From Pseudomonadota bacterium (GTDB lineage Bacteria; Pseudomonadota; Gammaproteobacteria; Burkholderiales; Burkholderiaceae_C), in contig JAFEDY010000006.1 in the NCBI GenBank assembly GCA_018241405.1, positions 3,681 to 53,001 on the forward strand: a stretch of DNA of 49,321 nucleotides, given 5' to 3'. The position numbers and the translations under genes were made by a program. This document shows, piece after piece, positions 15,387-24,664 of the stretch; within the stretch, counting starts at the first letter, position 1; every line of letters starts with the position of its first letter. The notes below the pieces were generated by a model. The model was not told where the DNA came from, searched no databases, and saw only the letters and a program-made list of their open reading frames with translations.

Positions 15387-16571
15387 TCAATCCCAGGACA
15401 GCGCCCCGCCGGTCTGGTACTCGATGACGCGCGTCTCGAAGAAGTTGCGTTCCTTCTTCAGGTCGATCATCTCGCTCATCCAGGGGAAAGGGTTTTCTTC
15501 GTTGGGGAACAGCGCGTCCAGGCCGATCTGCGTGGCACGGCGGTTGGCGATGTAGCGCAGGTAGCCCTTGAACATGGAGGCATTCATGCCCAGCACGCCG
15601 CGCGGCATAGTGTCCTCGGCGTAGCGGTATTCGAGATCCACGGCCTTGTGGAACAGGGCTGTGATCTCGGCCTTGAACTCGGAAGTCCACAGCTGCGGGT
15701 TTTCGAGCTTGAGCTGGTTGATCAGGTCGATGCCGAAGTTGCAGTGCATGGACTCGTCGCGCAGGATGTACTGGTACTGCTCGGCGGCGCCGGTCATCTT
15801 GTTCTGCCGGCCCAGCGCCAGGATCTGCGTGAAGCCGACGTAGAAGAACAGGCCCTCCATCAGGCAGGCGAACACGATCAGGCTCTTGAGCAGCGTCTGG
15901 TCGTTTTCGGGCGTGCCGGTATGGAAGTTTGGGTCCATGATCGCCTCGATGAAGGGGATCAGGAATTCGTCCTTGTCGCGGATGGACTGGACTTCGTTGT
16001 AGGCGTTGAAGATCTCGCCCTCGTCCAGGCCCAGCGACTCAACGATGTACTGGTAGGCGTGCGTGTGGATGGCTTCCTCGAAGGCCTGGCGCAGCAGGAA
16101 CTGGCGGCACTCGGGCGCCGTGATGTGGCGGTAGGTGCCGAGCACGATGTTGTTGGCGGCCAGTGAATCGGCCGTCACGAAGAAGCCCAGGTTGCGCTTG
16201 ACGATGCGGCGCTCGTCCTCGGTCAGGCCGTTCGGGTCTTTCCACAACGCGATGTCGCGCGTCATGTTGATCTCTTGCGGCATCCAGTGGTTGGCGCAGG
16301 TGGCCAGGTATTTTTCCCAGGCCCATTTGTACTTGAACGGCACCAGCTGGTTCACATCGGTCTGGCCGTTGATGATGCGTTTGTCGACCGCGGAGACGCG
16401 GCGATGTTGTGCGGGCATGGGCGCGGAGGCGCGGGGCGCAGCGCTGGTGACGCTCTGCAGCGCTAGACCATCGAAGGCCATTGGCGACGGCGCTGCAGCG
16501 CGGCTGCTGGTGAGGCTGCCGTCCAAGTGTTTTTGCGATGAGGGCTTGACTTCGTCGTCCCAGGTAAGCAT
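15387..16571 (-). CDS. nrdB: Class Ia ribonucleotide reductase, beta subunit
   Basis: A protein of 394 residues. It houses the diiron-tyrosyl radical passed to NrdA for ribonucleotide reduction. [12 protein letters not shown] carries a metal-binding Glu (166) and His (169) and the radical Tyr (173) at the spacing seen in E. coli Nrd[16 protein letters not shown] supplies later metal ligands. The first 55 residues are a Ser/Ala-rich extension of low conservation. The start [12 protein letters not shown] at 16571 is chosen because this Met-Leu-Thr-Trp start and the extension suit the family; the frame extends to 16685. It lies 138 bases downstream of nrdA and is presumably cotranscribed. Confidence 0.95.
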   Translation of the reverse strand: MLTWDDEVKPSSQKHLDGSLTSSRAAAPSPMAFDGLALQSVTSAAPRASAPMPAQHRRVSAVDKRIINGQTDVNQLVPFKYKWAWEKYLATCANHWMPQEINMTRDIALWKDPNGLTEDERRIVKRNLGFFVTADSLAANNIVLGTYRHITAPECRQFLLRQAFEEAIHTHAYQYIVESLGLDEGEIFNAYNEVQSIRDKDEFLIPFIEAIMDPNFHTGTPENDQTLLKSLIVFACLMEGLFFYVGFTQILALGRQNKMTGAAEQYQYILRDESMHCNFGIDLINQLKLENPQLWTSEFKAEITALFHKAVDLEYRYAEDTMPRGVLGMNASMFKGYLRYIANRRATQIGLDALFPNEENPFPWMSEMIDLKKERNFFETRVIEYQTGGALSWD

Positions 16572-16709
16572 AGATTTTCCCGTGGATGAATTATGGGAGC
16601 AGTGCTCCAAAATGAAAAGCACTGAAGCGTTGCTGCGCGGTGTTTTTGTTGCTTCACCACACCGCGGCGCATGTGTGATGAACACGCATGCGCCCGCAGA
16701 CTGGTGTTT

Positions 16710-19586
16710 TCACTGGCAGGCTTCGCAACCCGGGTCGTCGATGGCGCAGAATTTCACGTCGCTGGCCGGTACTGCCGTTGCCGCATCAAGGGCCTGCGAC
16801 TGGCCTTCGGCACCCGATGCAACGGCGTTGAGCTGGCGTGTGTTCACGGTGCTCATCTCCACATGTGTGGCGCTTTGCGTGCGCAGGTAGTAGGTGGTCT
16901 TGAGGCCGCGCAGCCAGGCGAGCTTGTAGGTCTCGTCAAGCTTCTTGCCCGAGGCGCCGGCCATGTAGATGTTCAGGCTCTGCGCCTGGTCTATCCACTT
17001 CTGGCGGCGCGCCGCGGCCTCTACCAGCCACTGGGGCGCGACCTCGAAGGCCGTGGAGTACAAGGCCTTCACGTCCTGCGGAACGCGGTCGATGGCATGC
17101 AGCGAGCCCTTGAAGTGCTTCAAGTCCATGAGCATCACCTCATCCCACAGGTCGAGCTTCTTCAGGTCGCGCACCAGGTATTGGTTGATGACGGTGAATT
17201 CGCCCGACAGGTTGGACTTGACCGAGAGGTTGCCGAACGAGGGCTCGATGGACGCGTCCACGCCCACGATGTTGGAGATGGTGGCCGTGGGCGCGATGGC
17301 CACGCAGTTGGAGTTGCGCATGCCGTCCTGCGCGATCTTCTGGCGCAGCGCATCCCAGTCCAGGCGCGTGCTGCGATCCACTTCGACATGGCCGCCGCGC
17401 TCGCGCGCCAGCAGGTCCAGCGAATCGAGCGGCAGCACGCCTTGTGACCACAGCGAGCCCTGGTAGCTGGAGTATTGGCCGCGCTCGCGCGCCAGCTCGG
17501 TCGAGGCCCAGTAGGCGTAGTAGCAGATGGCCTCCATCGACGCATCGGCAAACTCCACCGCGGCCTCGCTGGCATAGGGAATGCGCAGCTCATACAGCGC
17601 GTCCTGGAAGCCCATCAGGCCCAGGCCCACGGGGCGGTGGCGCAGGTTGGACTCGCGCGCCTTGTCCACGGCGTAGTAGTTGATGTCGATGACGTTGTCC
17701 AACATGCGCATGGCCGTGCCCACGGTCTGGCGCAGCTTGGCGTGGTCGATCTCGCCATCCTTGAGGTGCTGGGCCAGGTTCACCGAGCCCAGGTTGCACA
17801 CGGCCGTCTCCGTGTCGCTGGTGTTGAGCGTGATCTCGGTGCACAGATTGCTCGAATGCACCACGCCCACATGCTGCTGCGGCGAGCGGATGTTGCAGGG
17901 ATCCTTGAAGGTGATCCAGGGATGGCCGGTCTCGAACAGCATGGACAGCATCTTGCGCCACAGATCGACGGCGGGCAGGCGCTTGAACAGCGTGAGCTCG
18001 CCGCTGTCGGCCTTGGCTTCATAGGCCGTGTAGGCGCGCTCGAAGGCCTGGCCGTACAGGTCGTGCAGCTCGGGCACGTCAGACGGCGAGAACAGCGTCC
18101 ACTGGCCCTTGTCCAGCACGCGCTTCATGAACAGGTCGGGAATCCAGTTGGCCGTGTTCATGTCGTGCGTGCGGCGGCGGTCGTCGCCGGTGTTCTTGCG
18201 CAGCTCCAGGAATTCCTCGACATCGAGGTGCCAGCTCTCCAAGTAGGTGCAGACGGCGCCCTTCCTCTTGCCGCCCTGGTTTACGGCCACGGCCGTGTCG
18301 TTGACCACCTTGAGGAACGGCACCACGCCCTGCGACTCGCCGTTCGTGCCCTTGATGCGGGCACCCAGGGCGCGCACGCGCGTCCAGTCGTTGCCCAGCC
18401 CGCCGGCAAACTTGGACAGCAGGGCGTTTTCCTTGATGGATTCGTAGATGCCCTCCAGATGGTCGGGCACCGTGGTCAGGTAGCAGGAGGACAGCTGGGA
18501 GCGCAGCGTGCCGCTGTTGAACAGCGTGGGCGTGCTGCTCATGAAGTCGAACGAGGACAGCAGCTCGTAGAACTCGATGGCGCGTGCATTGCGGTCATCT
18601 TCCCGCAGCGCCAGGCCCATGGCCACGCGCATGAAGAAGGCCTGGGGTAGCTCGATGCGCGCCTTGTTCACGTGCAGGAAGTAGCGGTCGTACAGCGTCT
18701 GCAGGCCCAGATAGTCGAACTGCTGGTCGCGCTCGGCCTTCAGGGCACGGGCTAAGCGCGGCAGGTCGAACTCCAGCAGCTCGGGGTTGAGCAGCTCGTG
18801 GTCCACGCCCTTCTGGATGAAGCCGGGGAAGTAGCCCTGGTACGCCGCCTGCATATCGGCGGGCTGCACGCCCTGGCCCAGTACCTCGCGCACGATGGTG
18901 TGCAGCAGCAGGCGCGCCGTGGCGTAGCTGTAGCCGGGGTCTTTCTCGATCAGGGTGCGCGCGGCCAGGATGCTGGCCTTGTACACCTCGTCCATAGGCA
19001 CGCCGTCGTACAGGTTGCGCATGGTCTCGGCGGTGATCGGCGTGGCCTGCACGTCCTGGCCCAGGTTGGCGCAGGCGGATTCGATCAAGGCCTGCAGGCG
19101 CAGCAAGTCCAGCTCCACGCGCTGGCCCTTGTCCAGCACATACAGCGCTGGCATCTGGGGATGCAACTGCTCCTTCTTGTGCGCGCGCTCCTGCGCGCGG
19201 CGCTCGCGGTACAGCACATAGGCGCGCGCCACCTCGTGGTGGCTGCCACGCATCAGGCCCAGCTCAACCTGGTCCTGAACGTCCTCGATGTGGAAGGTGC
19301 CGCCCGCGGGGCGCGAGCGCATCAGCGCGCGCACCACCGTTTGCGTGAGCTCGTCGACCACCTCGCGCACGCTGGCGGAGGCCGCGCCCTGCGTGCCGTG
19401 TACGGCCAGGAAGGCCTTCATCATGGCCACGGCGATCTTCTGCGGCTCGAAGGGCACGACGGCGCCGTTGCGGCGGATGATCTGGTAGTGGCTGAATGCC
19501 TCGGCGGCGCTGGTTGGCGCGGGCGTGCCCGCAGTGTCGGGCCTTAGGGCGGGCATGGTGTCGGCGTGAACGGACGCAACTTGCAT
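16710..19586 (-). CDS. nrdA: Class Ia ribonucleotide reductase, alpha subunit
   Basis: A protein of 958 residues. It reduces ribonucleoside diphosphates to deoxyribonucleotides with NrdB. An ATP-cone is at about residues 33-125 (IIRRNGAVVPFEPQKIAVAMMKAF), giving dATP feedback control. LSSCYLTTVPD holds the first substrate-site Cys, SSNLCTEITLN the Asn-Cys-Glu triad with the radical Cys, and AVCNLGSVNL the second reducing Cys. The C-terminus ends CEACQ, the mobile Cys pair that takes electrons from thioredoxin or glutaredoxin. The start is ATG 19586, about 88 bases after the predicted transcription start. Regulation by NrdR is indicated by two boxes over the promoter. Confidence 0.97.
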   Translation of the reverse strand: MQVASVHADTMPALRPDTAGTPAPTSAAEAFSHYQIIRRNGAVVPFEPQKIAVAMMKAFLAVHGTQGAASASVREVVDELTQTVVRALMRSRPAGGTFHIEDVQDQVELGLMRGSHHEVARAYVLYRERRAQERAHKKEQLHPQMPALYVLDKGQRVELDLLRLQALIESACANLGQDVQATPITAETMRNLYDGVPMDEVYKASILAARTLIEKDPGYSYATARLLLHTIVREVLGQGVQPADMQAAYQGYFPGFIQKGVDHELLNPELLEFDLPRLARALKAERDQQFDYLGLQTLYDRYFLHVNKARIELPQAFFMRVAMGLALREDDRNARAIEFYELLSSFDFMSSTPTLFNSGTLRSQLSSCYLTTVPDHLEGIYESIKENALLSKFAGGLGNDWTRVRALGARIKGTNGESQGVVPFLKVVNDTAVAVNQGGKRKGAVCTYLESWHLDVEEFLELRKNTGDDRRRTHDMNTANWIPDLFMKRVLDKGQWTLFSPSDVPELHDLYGQAFERAYTAYEAKADSGELTLFKRLPAVDLWRKMLSMLFETGHPWITFKDPCNIRSPQQHVGVVHSSNLCTEITLNTSDTETAVCNLGSVNLAQHLKDGEIDHAKLRQTVGTAMRMLDNVIDINYYAVDKARESNLRHRPVGLGLMGFQDALYELRIPYASEAAVEFADASMEAICYYAYWASTELARERGQYSSYQGSLWSQGVLPLDSLDLLARERGGHVEVDRSTRLDWDALRQKIAQDGMRNSNCVAIAPTATISNIVGVDASIEPSFGNLSVKSNLSGEFTVINQYLVRDLKKLDLWDEVMLMDLKHFKGSLHAIDRVPQDVKALYSTAFEVAPQWLVEAAARRQKWIDQAQSLNIYMAGASGKKLDETYKLAWLRGLKTTYYLRTQSATHVEMSTVNTRQLNAVASGAEGQSQALDAATAVPASDVKFCAIDDPGCEACQ

Positions 19587-19679
19587 GGGTTCCTCTGGGG
19601 TGGGTTGTAGGAGGTGGGGCGCGCTGGGCAGAGACTGCCGGCGGGCACTGGGGTAGTGGCGCGTATGCTGGATTGCGTC

Positions 19680-19727
19680 ACACTATATCTATGGTGTCAT
19701 AAAGGTTCAAGACACTAGATGTAGTGT
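19680..19727 (-). promoter_or_regulatory. nrdAB promoter with tandem NrdR boxes
   Basis: On the minus strand TTGAAC (19710-19705) and TATAGT (19687-19682) are separated by 17 bases, a near-ideal sigma-70 promoter. Box 2, ACACTAGATGTAGTGT (19712-19727), matches the published NrdR palindrome ACACwATATATwGTGT at 14 positions. Box 1, ACACTATATCTATGGT (19680-19695), is a poorer match (about 12-13) and overlaps the -10. The box starts are 32 bases apart, three helical turns, the spacing typical for NrdR. Confidence 0.85.
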
Positions 19728-19818
19728 ATATCCGTATGGCGTTGGTTTCGCGCAATCACTGCCCGAAAGGGAAAATGCGTCCTGCCCCTGTGGCATCCGG
19801 GGCTTGCGCAAGGCCCGT

Positions 19819-20415
19819 TCAGGCGGCGCGGATCGTGGGCGGAAAAAGGATGCCCGAGCCCGCAAACGCCGACTGCAGCCGCTGCCACTCGAAGCCCGGA
19901 CCCGGGTCGTTCTTGCGGTGCGGTGCGATGTGCTCGTGGCCGGCGATGTAGCCGATGGGGTAGCGCAGTGTCAGCGCCTTGCACAGGCGCAGCAGGCTGA
20001 GGTATTGCGGCGCCTCGAAGGCCTCGCCCTCCAGGCCTTCGAGCTCCACGCCTATGGAGTCGTCATTGCAACCGTCGCGCCCGCGGTAGTGCGATCGCCC
20101 GGCATGCCAGGCGCGGCGCTCGGTATCGACAAACTGCCACAGCCGGCCGTCGCGGGCAATGAAAAAATGGGCCGAGACCTCCAGCCCTCGGATGCTCTGG
20201 AAGTAGGGGTGCGCATCCCAGTCCAGCCGGTTGGTGAAAAGTTGCTGCACGGCCTGGCCGCCATATTCGCCCGGCGGCAGGCTGATGGAGTGCACGACGA
20301 TCAGGTCGATGGCCGCCCCCGCCGGCCGGCTTCCATGGTTGGGCGACTGCAGCTGGCGCGCGCCCTGGTACCAGCCACCGCGCCAGGGGTGCGCCGGGCT
20401 ACTCTTCTTCGCCAT
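19819..20415 (-). CDS. ampD: 1,6-anhydro-N-acetylmuramyl-L-alanine amidase
   Basis: A protein of 198 residues. Cytoplasmic zinc amidase that cleaves peptide from anhydro-MurNAc during wall recycling, releasing the tripeptide that Mpl reuses. Zinc ligands are visible as the His of DLIVVHSISLPPGEYGG, and the His and Asp of GHEHIAPHRKNDPG; SIGVELEG holds the catalytic Glu region. The start [11 protein letters not shown] at 20415 overlaps the end of pilR by 17 bases. In enteric bacteria loss of AmpD induces AmpC beta-lactamase; no ampC or ampR is seen here. Confidence 0.95.
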   Translation of the reverse strand: MAKKSSPAHPWRGGWYQGARQLQSPNHGSRPAGAAIDLIVVHSISLPPGEYGGQAVQQLFTNRLDWDAHPYFQSIRGLEVSAHFFIARDGRLWQFVDTERRAWHAGRSHYRGRDGCNDDSIGVELEGLEGEAFEAPQYLSLLRLCKALTLRYPIGYIAGHEHIAPHRKNDPGPGFEWQRLQSAFAGSGILFPPTIRAA

Positions 20416-21847
20416 GGGGGGCGTCCTGCGGCAGGGCGATATGCAGGCGGTTGAGGCGGTAGCCGATCTGGCGCGCACTCAACCCCAGGCGTGCCGCCGC
20501 AGCCGTCAGGTCGAATCCCGTCTCGCGCAGCGCGCGCTCCAGCATGTCACGCTCATGCTGATCCAGCCAGGCGCCCAGGTCGCGGGGCGAAGGCATCGCA
20601 GGGGTTGAGGACATGTGCGGCGTGGGCTGTGCAGGTGGCCTGGGCGCAACGCCTTCCGCCGCGGCGGTGGGCGGCTCCACATGCAGCTCCTGCCCGTCGC
20701 TCAGCGCCACGGCGCGGTGCAGCAGGTTTTCCAGCTCGCGCACATTGCCTGTGAGCGGGTGCTGGGCAATGCGCTCAAGCGCGGCATCGGTCAGGCGCGG
20801 AACGCTGCTGCCCGACTCCTGGGCGATGCGAGCGAGCAGGGCCGCGCACAGCGCCGGCAGATCTTCGCGCCGCTCGCGCAGCGGCGGGATCAGGAGCTCG
20901 ATCACGTTCAGCCGGTAGTACAGGTCCTGGCGGAAGCGCCCGGCCTGCACGTCGGCCGCCAGGTCGCGGTGCGTGGCGCTGACGATGCGCACGTCCACCG
21001 CCTCCTCCTGGGTCGAGCCCAGCGGGCGGATGCTGCGCTCCTGTATGGCGCGCAGCAGCTTGGACTGCATGGCCAGCGGCAGGTCGCCGATCTCGTCGAG
21101 GAACAGTGTGCCGCCGCGCGCGGCCTGGAAATAGCCCTCGCGGTCGCTGGCCGCGCCCGTGTAGGAACCCTTGCGCGCACCGAAAAACTCGGCCTCCAGC
21201 AGGTTCTCGGGAATGGCACCGCAGTTCACCGCCACCAGCGGGCCGCCCGCGCGCTGGCTGCTGGCGTGCAGGGCGCGCGCCACCAGTTCCTTGCCCGTGC
21301 CCGATTCGCCGCGGATCAGCACCGGCGCCATGCTGCGCGCCACCTTGGCGATGCGCTCCTTCACGTTGCGCATGGCGGCTGACTCGCCAATCAGGCGGGC
21401 CAGCACCGGGTTGTCTGCGTCTGCCGCGGCGGTGTCGGCGCGCCCCGTCCTGGCGGCCGGCAGTACGCCGCCCGAGCCCTGTATGGCCGAGGCCACGACC
21501 GAGCGGAACTGCTTGAGGTCCACGGGCTTGGTCAGGTAGTCGAAGGCGCCCGAGCGCAGCGCCTCCACCGCGTTCTCGGCCGAGCCGTAGGCCGTCATGA
21601 CCACGCAGCGTTCGCGCCGTTGCTGCGCGCGCAGGTCGTACAGCAGCTCCATTCCCAGGCCGTCGGGCAGGCGCATGTCGGTGATCACGGCGTCGAACCG
21701 GCGCGCCTGCAGTTGATCGCGTGCCTCGCCCACGCTGCCCGCGGTCTCCACGCGATAACCCTCGCGCAGCAGCGTCAGCTCATAGAGCATGCGCAGGTCG
21801 GGCTCGTCATCGACGACAAGAATGGAGGCAGCGGCGCTGGCGTTCAT
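20399..21847 (-). CDS. pilR: Sigma-54-dependent response regulator PilR
   Basis: A protein of 482 residues. Receiver domain with VVDDEPD, phospho-acceptor Asp57 in [11 protein letters not shown] and Lys108; AAA+ domain with Walker A GESGTGKE at 180-187, the sigma-54 contact loop GSYTGA at 227-232 (F-to-Y form of GSFTGA/GAFTGA) and [14 protein letters not shown] as Walker B; C-terminal Fis-type HTH with [15 protein letters not shown]. PilR with PilS activates pilA transcription by sigma-54 RNA polymerase. A sigma-54 pilA promoter and upstream palindromes lie at 27307-27449. It starts 2 bases after the pilS stop. Confidence 0.95.
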   Translation of the reverse strand: MNASAAASILVVDDEPDLRMLYELTLLREGYRVETAGSVGEARDQLQARRFDAVITDMRLPDGLGMELLYDLRAQQRRERCVVMTAYGSAENAVEALRSGAFDYLTKPVDLKQFRSVVASAIQGSGGVLPAARTGRADTAAADADNPVLARLIGESAAMRNVKERIAKVARSMAPVLIRGESGTGKELVARALHASSQRAGGPLVAVNCGAIPENLLEAEFFGARKGSYTGAASDREGYFQAARGGTLFLDEIGDLPLAMQSKLLRAIQERSIRPLGSTQEEAVDVRIVSATHRDLAADVQAGRFRQDLYYRLNVIELLIPPLRERREDLPALCAALLARIAQESGSSVPRLTDAALERIAQHPLTGNVRELENLLHRAVALSDGQELHVEPPTAAAEGVAPRPPAQPTPHMSSTPAMPSPRDLGAWLDQHERDMLERALRETGFDLTAAAARLGLSARQIGYRLNRLHIALPQDAPHGEEE

Positions 21848-21849
21848 GG

Positions 21850-23556
21850 TCAGACCACGATTGTGTCAAACAGCGAGGCGGCCTCGGCCGCGCTCGTGTT
21901 GCCGCGGAAGGTGACTCCGAAGGTGTTGCCGGCGACCTCGCCGCGCGCCAGCGCCCGTGTGCTGCGCTGGTAGGCGATGGTGGCGCCATGGCGCTGGCAC
22001 AGTTGCCGGCAGATATACAGGCCCAGGCCGCTGGAGCGGCTCTCCGACGAGAAAAAGGGTTCGAACAAATGGCGCTCTATGGATTTGTCCAGCGGTGCGC
22101 CGTCGCTCCAGACCTGCAGGCTGACCTGGCCGCCGGCCGTGGCCCGGGTGCTCAGGCACAGCGAATCGCTGGCCTGGCCCATGTAGCGCAGCGCGTTGTC
22201 CAGCAGGTTGACCAGCACCCGGCGCAGGTGCTCGGCATCAAACTCCACCTGCGCCGCATCCGCGCCCAGCTCCAGGCGCCCCTGCCGGCGTTTGGGGTCA
22301 TGCGCCCGCCAGTCGTTCCAGACCTGCTGCACGGCGGCGTCCAGCGCCAGCACGGACGAAGGCGACTGGCCGATCTGGTGCTGCACCCGTGCGATGTCGA
22401 GCACGTCCTCGGAGATGCGCACCAGCCGCTCGGCGTTCTGCCGCACCATGTGGGTCAGGCGCTTGTGGCCGGGGTCGCCCAGGTCTTCGTCCAGCAGCTC
22501 GTTGGCCTGGACGATGGCCGCCAGCGGGTTGCGGATCTCGTGCGCCACCGCGGCCGACATGCGGCCCATGGCCGCCAGCTTCTCGGTGCGCAGGCGGGCC
22601 TCCATCTCGCGCAGGTCGTGCAGGAACATGACGCACAGCGGCTCCTCATCGGCACTGCCGGGCGCCGCCTGCGCGCGTGTGAGCCAGCCGCGTATGCGCA
22701 GGCCCATGGGGCTGTGGCCCACGTGCAGGATGTTCACGTCGGCATGCTGGGGCTGGTCCTGCTCGAACGCGCGCCGCGCCAGATCCATGAGAGGCCGCCA
22801 GGCCGGATCGTGCGCCAGTGCGAACGGCGTGGCGGCCCGGGCCGCCGGGCCCAGCAGCAGCACGGCCGCGGGGTTGGCCAGGCGCACCAGGCCCTGGCGG
22901 TCCAGCACCAGCACGCCGTCAGCCACATGCTGCATGACCAGGGCGCTGACGGCGGTCTGCGTGCGCGCATCCATCTGGCTGCGCCGCGCCACCTGCTGCT
23001 CGCTGGTCAGACGCGCCGACAGCAGGTGCACCAGGTAGGCCAGCAAAAAATAGCCCGTGCCGGTCACCGCCGTCTGCAGGTAGCGCTGCGTGGCGTCGGC
23101 GCCGCCATGCTCGCCCAACCACCAGGCCCAGACCAGCAGCAGCAGGGTCACACCGGCGGTGGTGCCCAGGGCCAGCGTCAGCGTGCCCAGCACGCCGGCC
23201 ATCAAGATGGGCAGGGCAAACAGCGGCGTGAAATTCATGCTGCCCGACTGTTGCAGCAGCTGCAGCGCGCCGATGAGGGCAATGTCCACCCCAATGGAAG
23301 GCAGCCAGTGGATGCCCGGGCGCGGATCGGGCGGATGGCGCGCCCCGAACACCCGCAGCAGCGTGGCGGCAATCAGGTAGCCAAAGCCGGTGGCCAGCAG
23401 CAGGGGCTCCATGGCCTGGTTCAGCGCCATGCCCAGCAGCTGCAGCAGCAGCAGCGCCTGCGCCACCATGACGCGGGCCGTCAGAAAGGCCAGCCACAGC
23501 CGCTGGAAGGGCGGGCGGGCCAGCGTGGTGGCGGGCAGGGGTGTTGCTTGTCGCAT
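21850..23556 (-). CDS. pilS: Sensor histidine kinase PilS
   Basis: A protein of 568 residues. Five to six membrane segments in the first 190 residues form the PilS-type sensor input, known in Pseudomonas to sense pilin in the membrane. A PAS-like segment (VADGVLVLDRQGLVRLANPAA) follows, then the H-box AAVAHEIRNPLAAIVQ with the phosphorylated His, the N-box VNLLDNALRY, and the G-box SSGLGLYICRQL. The start MRQATPLPA at 23556 is chosen because upstream residues are non-membrane and belong to the neighbouring gene. pilS and pilR form one operon; the small Cys/His protein is upstream. Confidence 0.93.
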   Translation of the reverse strand: MRQATPLPATTLARPPFQRLWLAFLTARVMVAQALLLLQLLGMALNQAMEPLLLATGFGYLIAATLLRVFGARHPPDPRPGIHWLPSIGVDIALIGALQLLQQSGSMNFTPLFALPILMAGVLGTLTLALGTTAGVTLLLLVWAWWLGEHGGADATQRYLQTAVTGTGYFLLAYLVHLLSARLTSEQQVARRSQMDARTQTAVSALVMQHVADGVLVLDRQGLVRLANPAAVLLLGPAARAATPFALAHDPAWRPLMDLARRAFEQDQPQHADVNILHVGHSPMGLRIRGWLTRAQAAPGSADEEPLCVMFLHDLREMEARLRTEKLAAMGRMSAAVAHEIRNPLAAIVQANELLDEDLGDPGHKRLTHMVRQNAERLVRISEDVLDIARVQHQIGQSPSSVLALDAAVQQVWNDWRAHDPKRRQGRLELGADAAQVEFDAEHLRRVLVNLLDNALRYMGQASDSLCLSTRATAGGQVSLQVWSDGAPLDKSIERHLFEPFFSSESRSSGLGLYICRQLCQRHGATIAYQRSTRALARGEVAGNTFGVTFRGNTSAAEAASLFDTIVV

Positions 23557-23560
23557 GGAA

Positions 23561-23788
23561 TCAGGCAGGGCCCTGCTCCTGGTGCGCGCGGCAGCAGTAG
23601 CCGTGGCCGCCTGCCCATAGGGCCTCACCCTGCGGCACATGCACGCCGCAATGCGCGCACTGCACCATGTCCTGCGGCGGTGCAATGCGCGGGCGCTGCT
23701 GGCCGCCCTGGCGCGGCGGCGGCTGGCGCTGGCTGCGCCACAGCGCGTAGACGACGGCAATCACCGACAGAACGATGAGGTACTTCAT
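23561..23788 (-). CDS. Small membrane-anchored Cys/His protein (PP0621-like)
   Basis: A protein of 75 residues: one N-terminal membrane helix (MKYLIVLSVIAVVYALW), a Pro/Arg/Gln linker, and a tail with CAHC and CCRAH, probably a zinc site. It resembles the small PP0621-family proteins found near pilS in related bacteria, of unknown function. The start overlaps the stop of the cytochrome assembly gene (ATGA at 23785-23788), and pilS follows 4 bases after its stop, so it is coupled on both sides. A role in pilus signalling or redox assembly is only guessed from context. Confidence 0.8.
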   Translation of the reverse strand: MKYLIVLSVIAVVYALWRSQRQPPPRQGGQQRPRIAPPQDMVQCAHCGVHVPQGEALWAGGHGYCCRAHQEQGPA

Positions 23789-24579
23789 GCGGTGCGCCCC
23801 AGCACCACCTCCAGCACAAAGCGCGAGCCCACATAGGCCAGCAGCAGCAGGGCGGTGCCCGCATACAGCACGCGCACGGCGCTGCGCCCGCGCCAGCCGA
23901 AGCGCGATCGGCCCAGGAGCAGCACGGCAAAGGTGATCCAGGCCAGCACCGAGAACACGGCCTTGTGGTCCCACAGCCAGGCGCGGCCGTAGAGCTGCTC
24001 GCTGAACAACCAGCCGGCGACCAGCGTGGCCGACAGCAGCACGAAGCCCGCCGCCACGAAGCGGAAGGTCAGGCGTTCCAGCGTGAGGAGCGGCATGCCG
24101 TTCTGCGAATCGGCCGCCAGGCGCATCTGCCGCTCGGCGCGGCCCATGAGTGCGGCATGCACTACGGCGGCGGCAAACAGGCCATAGCAGGCAATGCCCA
24201 GCGTCAGGTGCAGCGGCAGCCAGGGCGAGGCCGACACATGCAGCGGCCGGCCGGGAAACAGCGCCGCCAGCAGCACGCTGACGCCGCCCAGTGCACACAG
24301 CGCCCAGCGCGTACGCATCTGCGGAAACAGCTGGCGCTCCACGGCATAGGTGGTCAGCACCAGCCAGGCCGTCATCGACAGCGCGGCGGCAAAGCCGAAA
24401 TGGGGCGTGCCGCCCAGCAAGCCCCAGGCCAGGGTGGCCGCGTGCAGCGCCCAGGCGGGGGCCATGGCCAGCTGGCCGCCCGCCTTGGCACGCGCGGCCA
24501 CGACCGCCGCCAGCGCATAGGCCACCGCCGTGGCCAGGGCCAATAGCCATACGAGTGGGGAAGCACTGGGTAAAATCAT
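23785..24579 (-). CDS. CcsA/CcsB-like cytochrome c assembly inner-membrane protein (YpjD/HemX type)
   Basis: A protein of 264 residues with about eight membrane segments. LPLHLTLGIACYGLFAAAVVHAALM holds the His of the second segment group, and LWDHKAVFSVLAWITFAVLL resembles the WDxK/WxW heme-handling region of CcmC/CcsA proteins. Such YpjD-type members, without a full WWD loop, are found beside ffh in many proteobacteria; a role in heme export or cytochrome assembly is inferred from the family. The ATG at 24579 overlaps the plus-strand TAAAAT box (24571-24576) presumed to serve ffh. Confidence 0.82.
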   Translation of the reverse strand: MILPSASPLVWLLALATAVAYALAAVVAARAKAGGQLAMAPAWALHAATLAWGLLGGTPHFGFAAALSMTAWLVLTTYAVERQLFPQMRTRWALCALGGVSVLLAALFPGRPLHVSASPWLPLHLTLGIACYGLFAAAVVHAALMGRAERQMRLAADSQNGMPLLTLERLTFRFVAAGFVLLSATLVAGWLFSEQLYGRAWLWDHKAVFSVLAWITFAVLLLGRSRFGWRGRSAVRVLYAGTALLLLAYVGSRFVLEVVLGRTA

Positions 24580-24664
24580 GGGTTCTAAGTTTATCGCCCC
24601 TGGTCACCGGGGCCGAGCCAACGGCCGGCGCATGCCCGGGCCGACGCACCTGGAGCATTGGGCC

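Noticed and set aside
21152..21169. GSYTGA in PilR as a broken sigma-54 contact loop
   Set aside because: Phe-to-Tyr in this loop keeps an aromatic side chain and is tolerated in related activators; all other motifs are intact.
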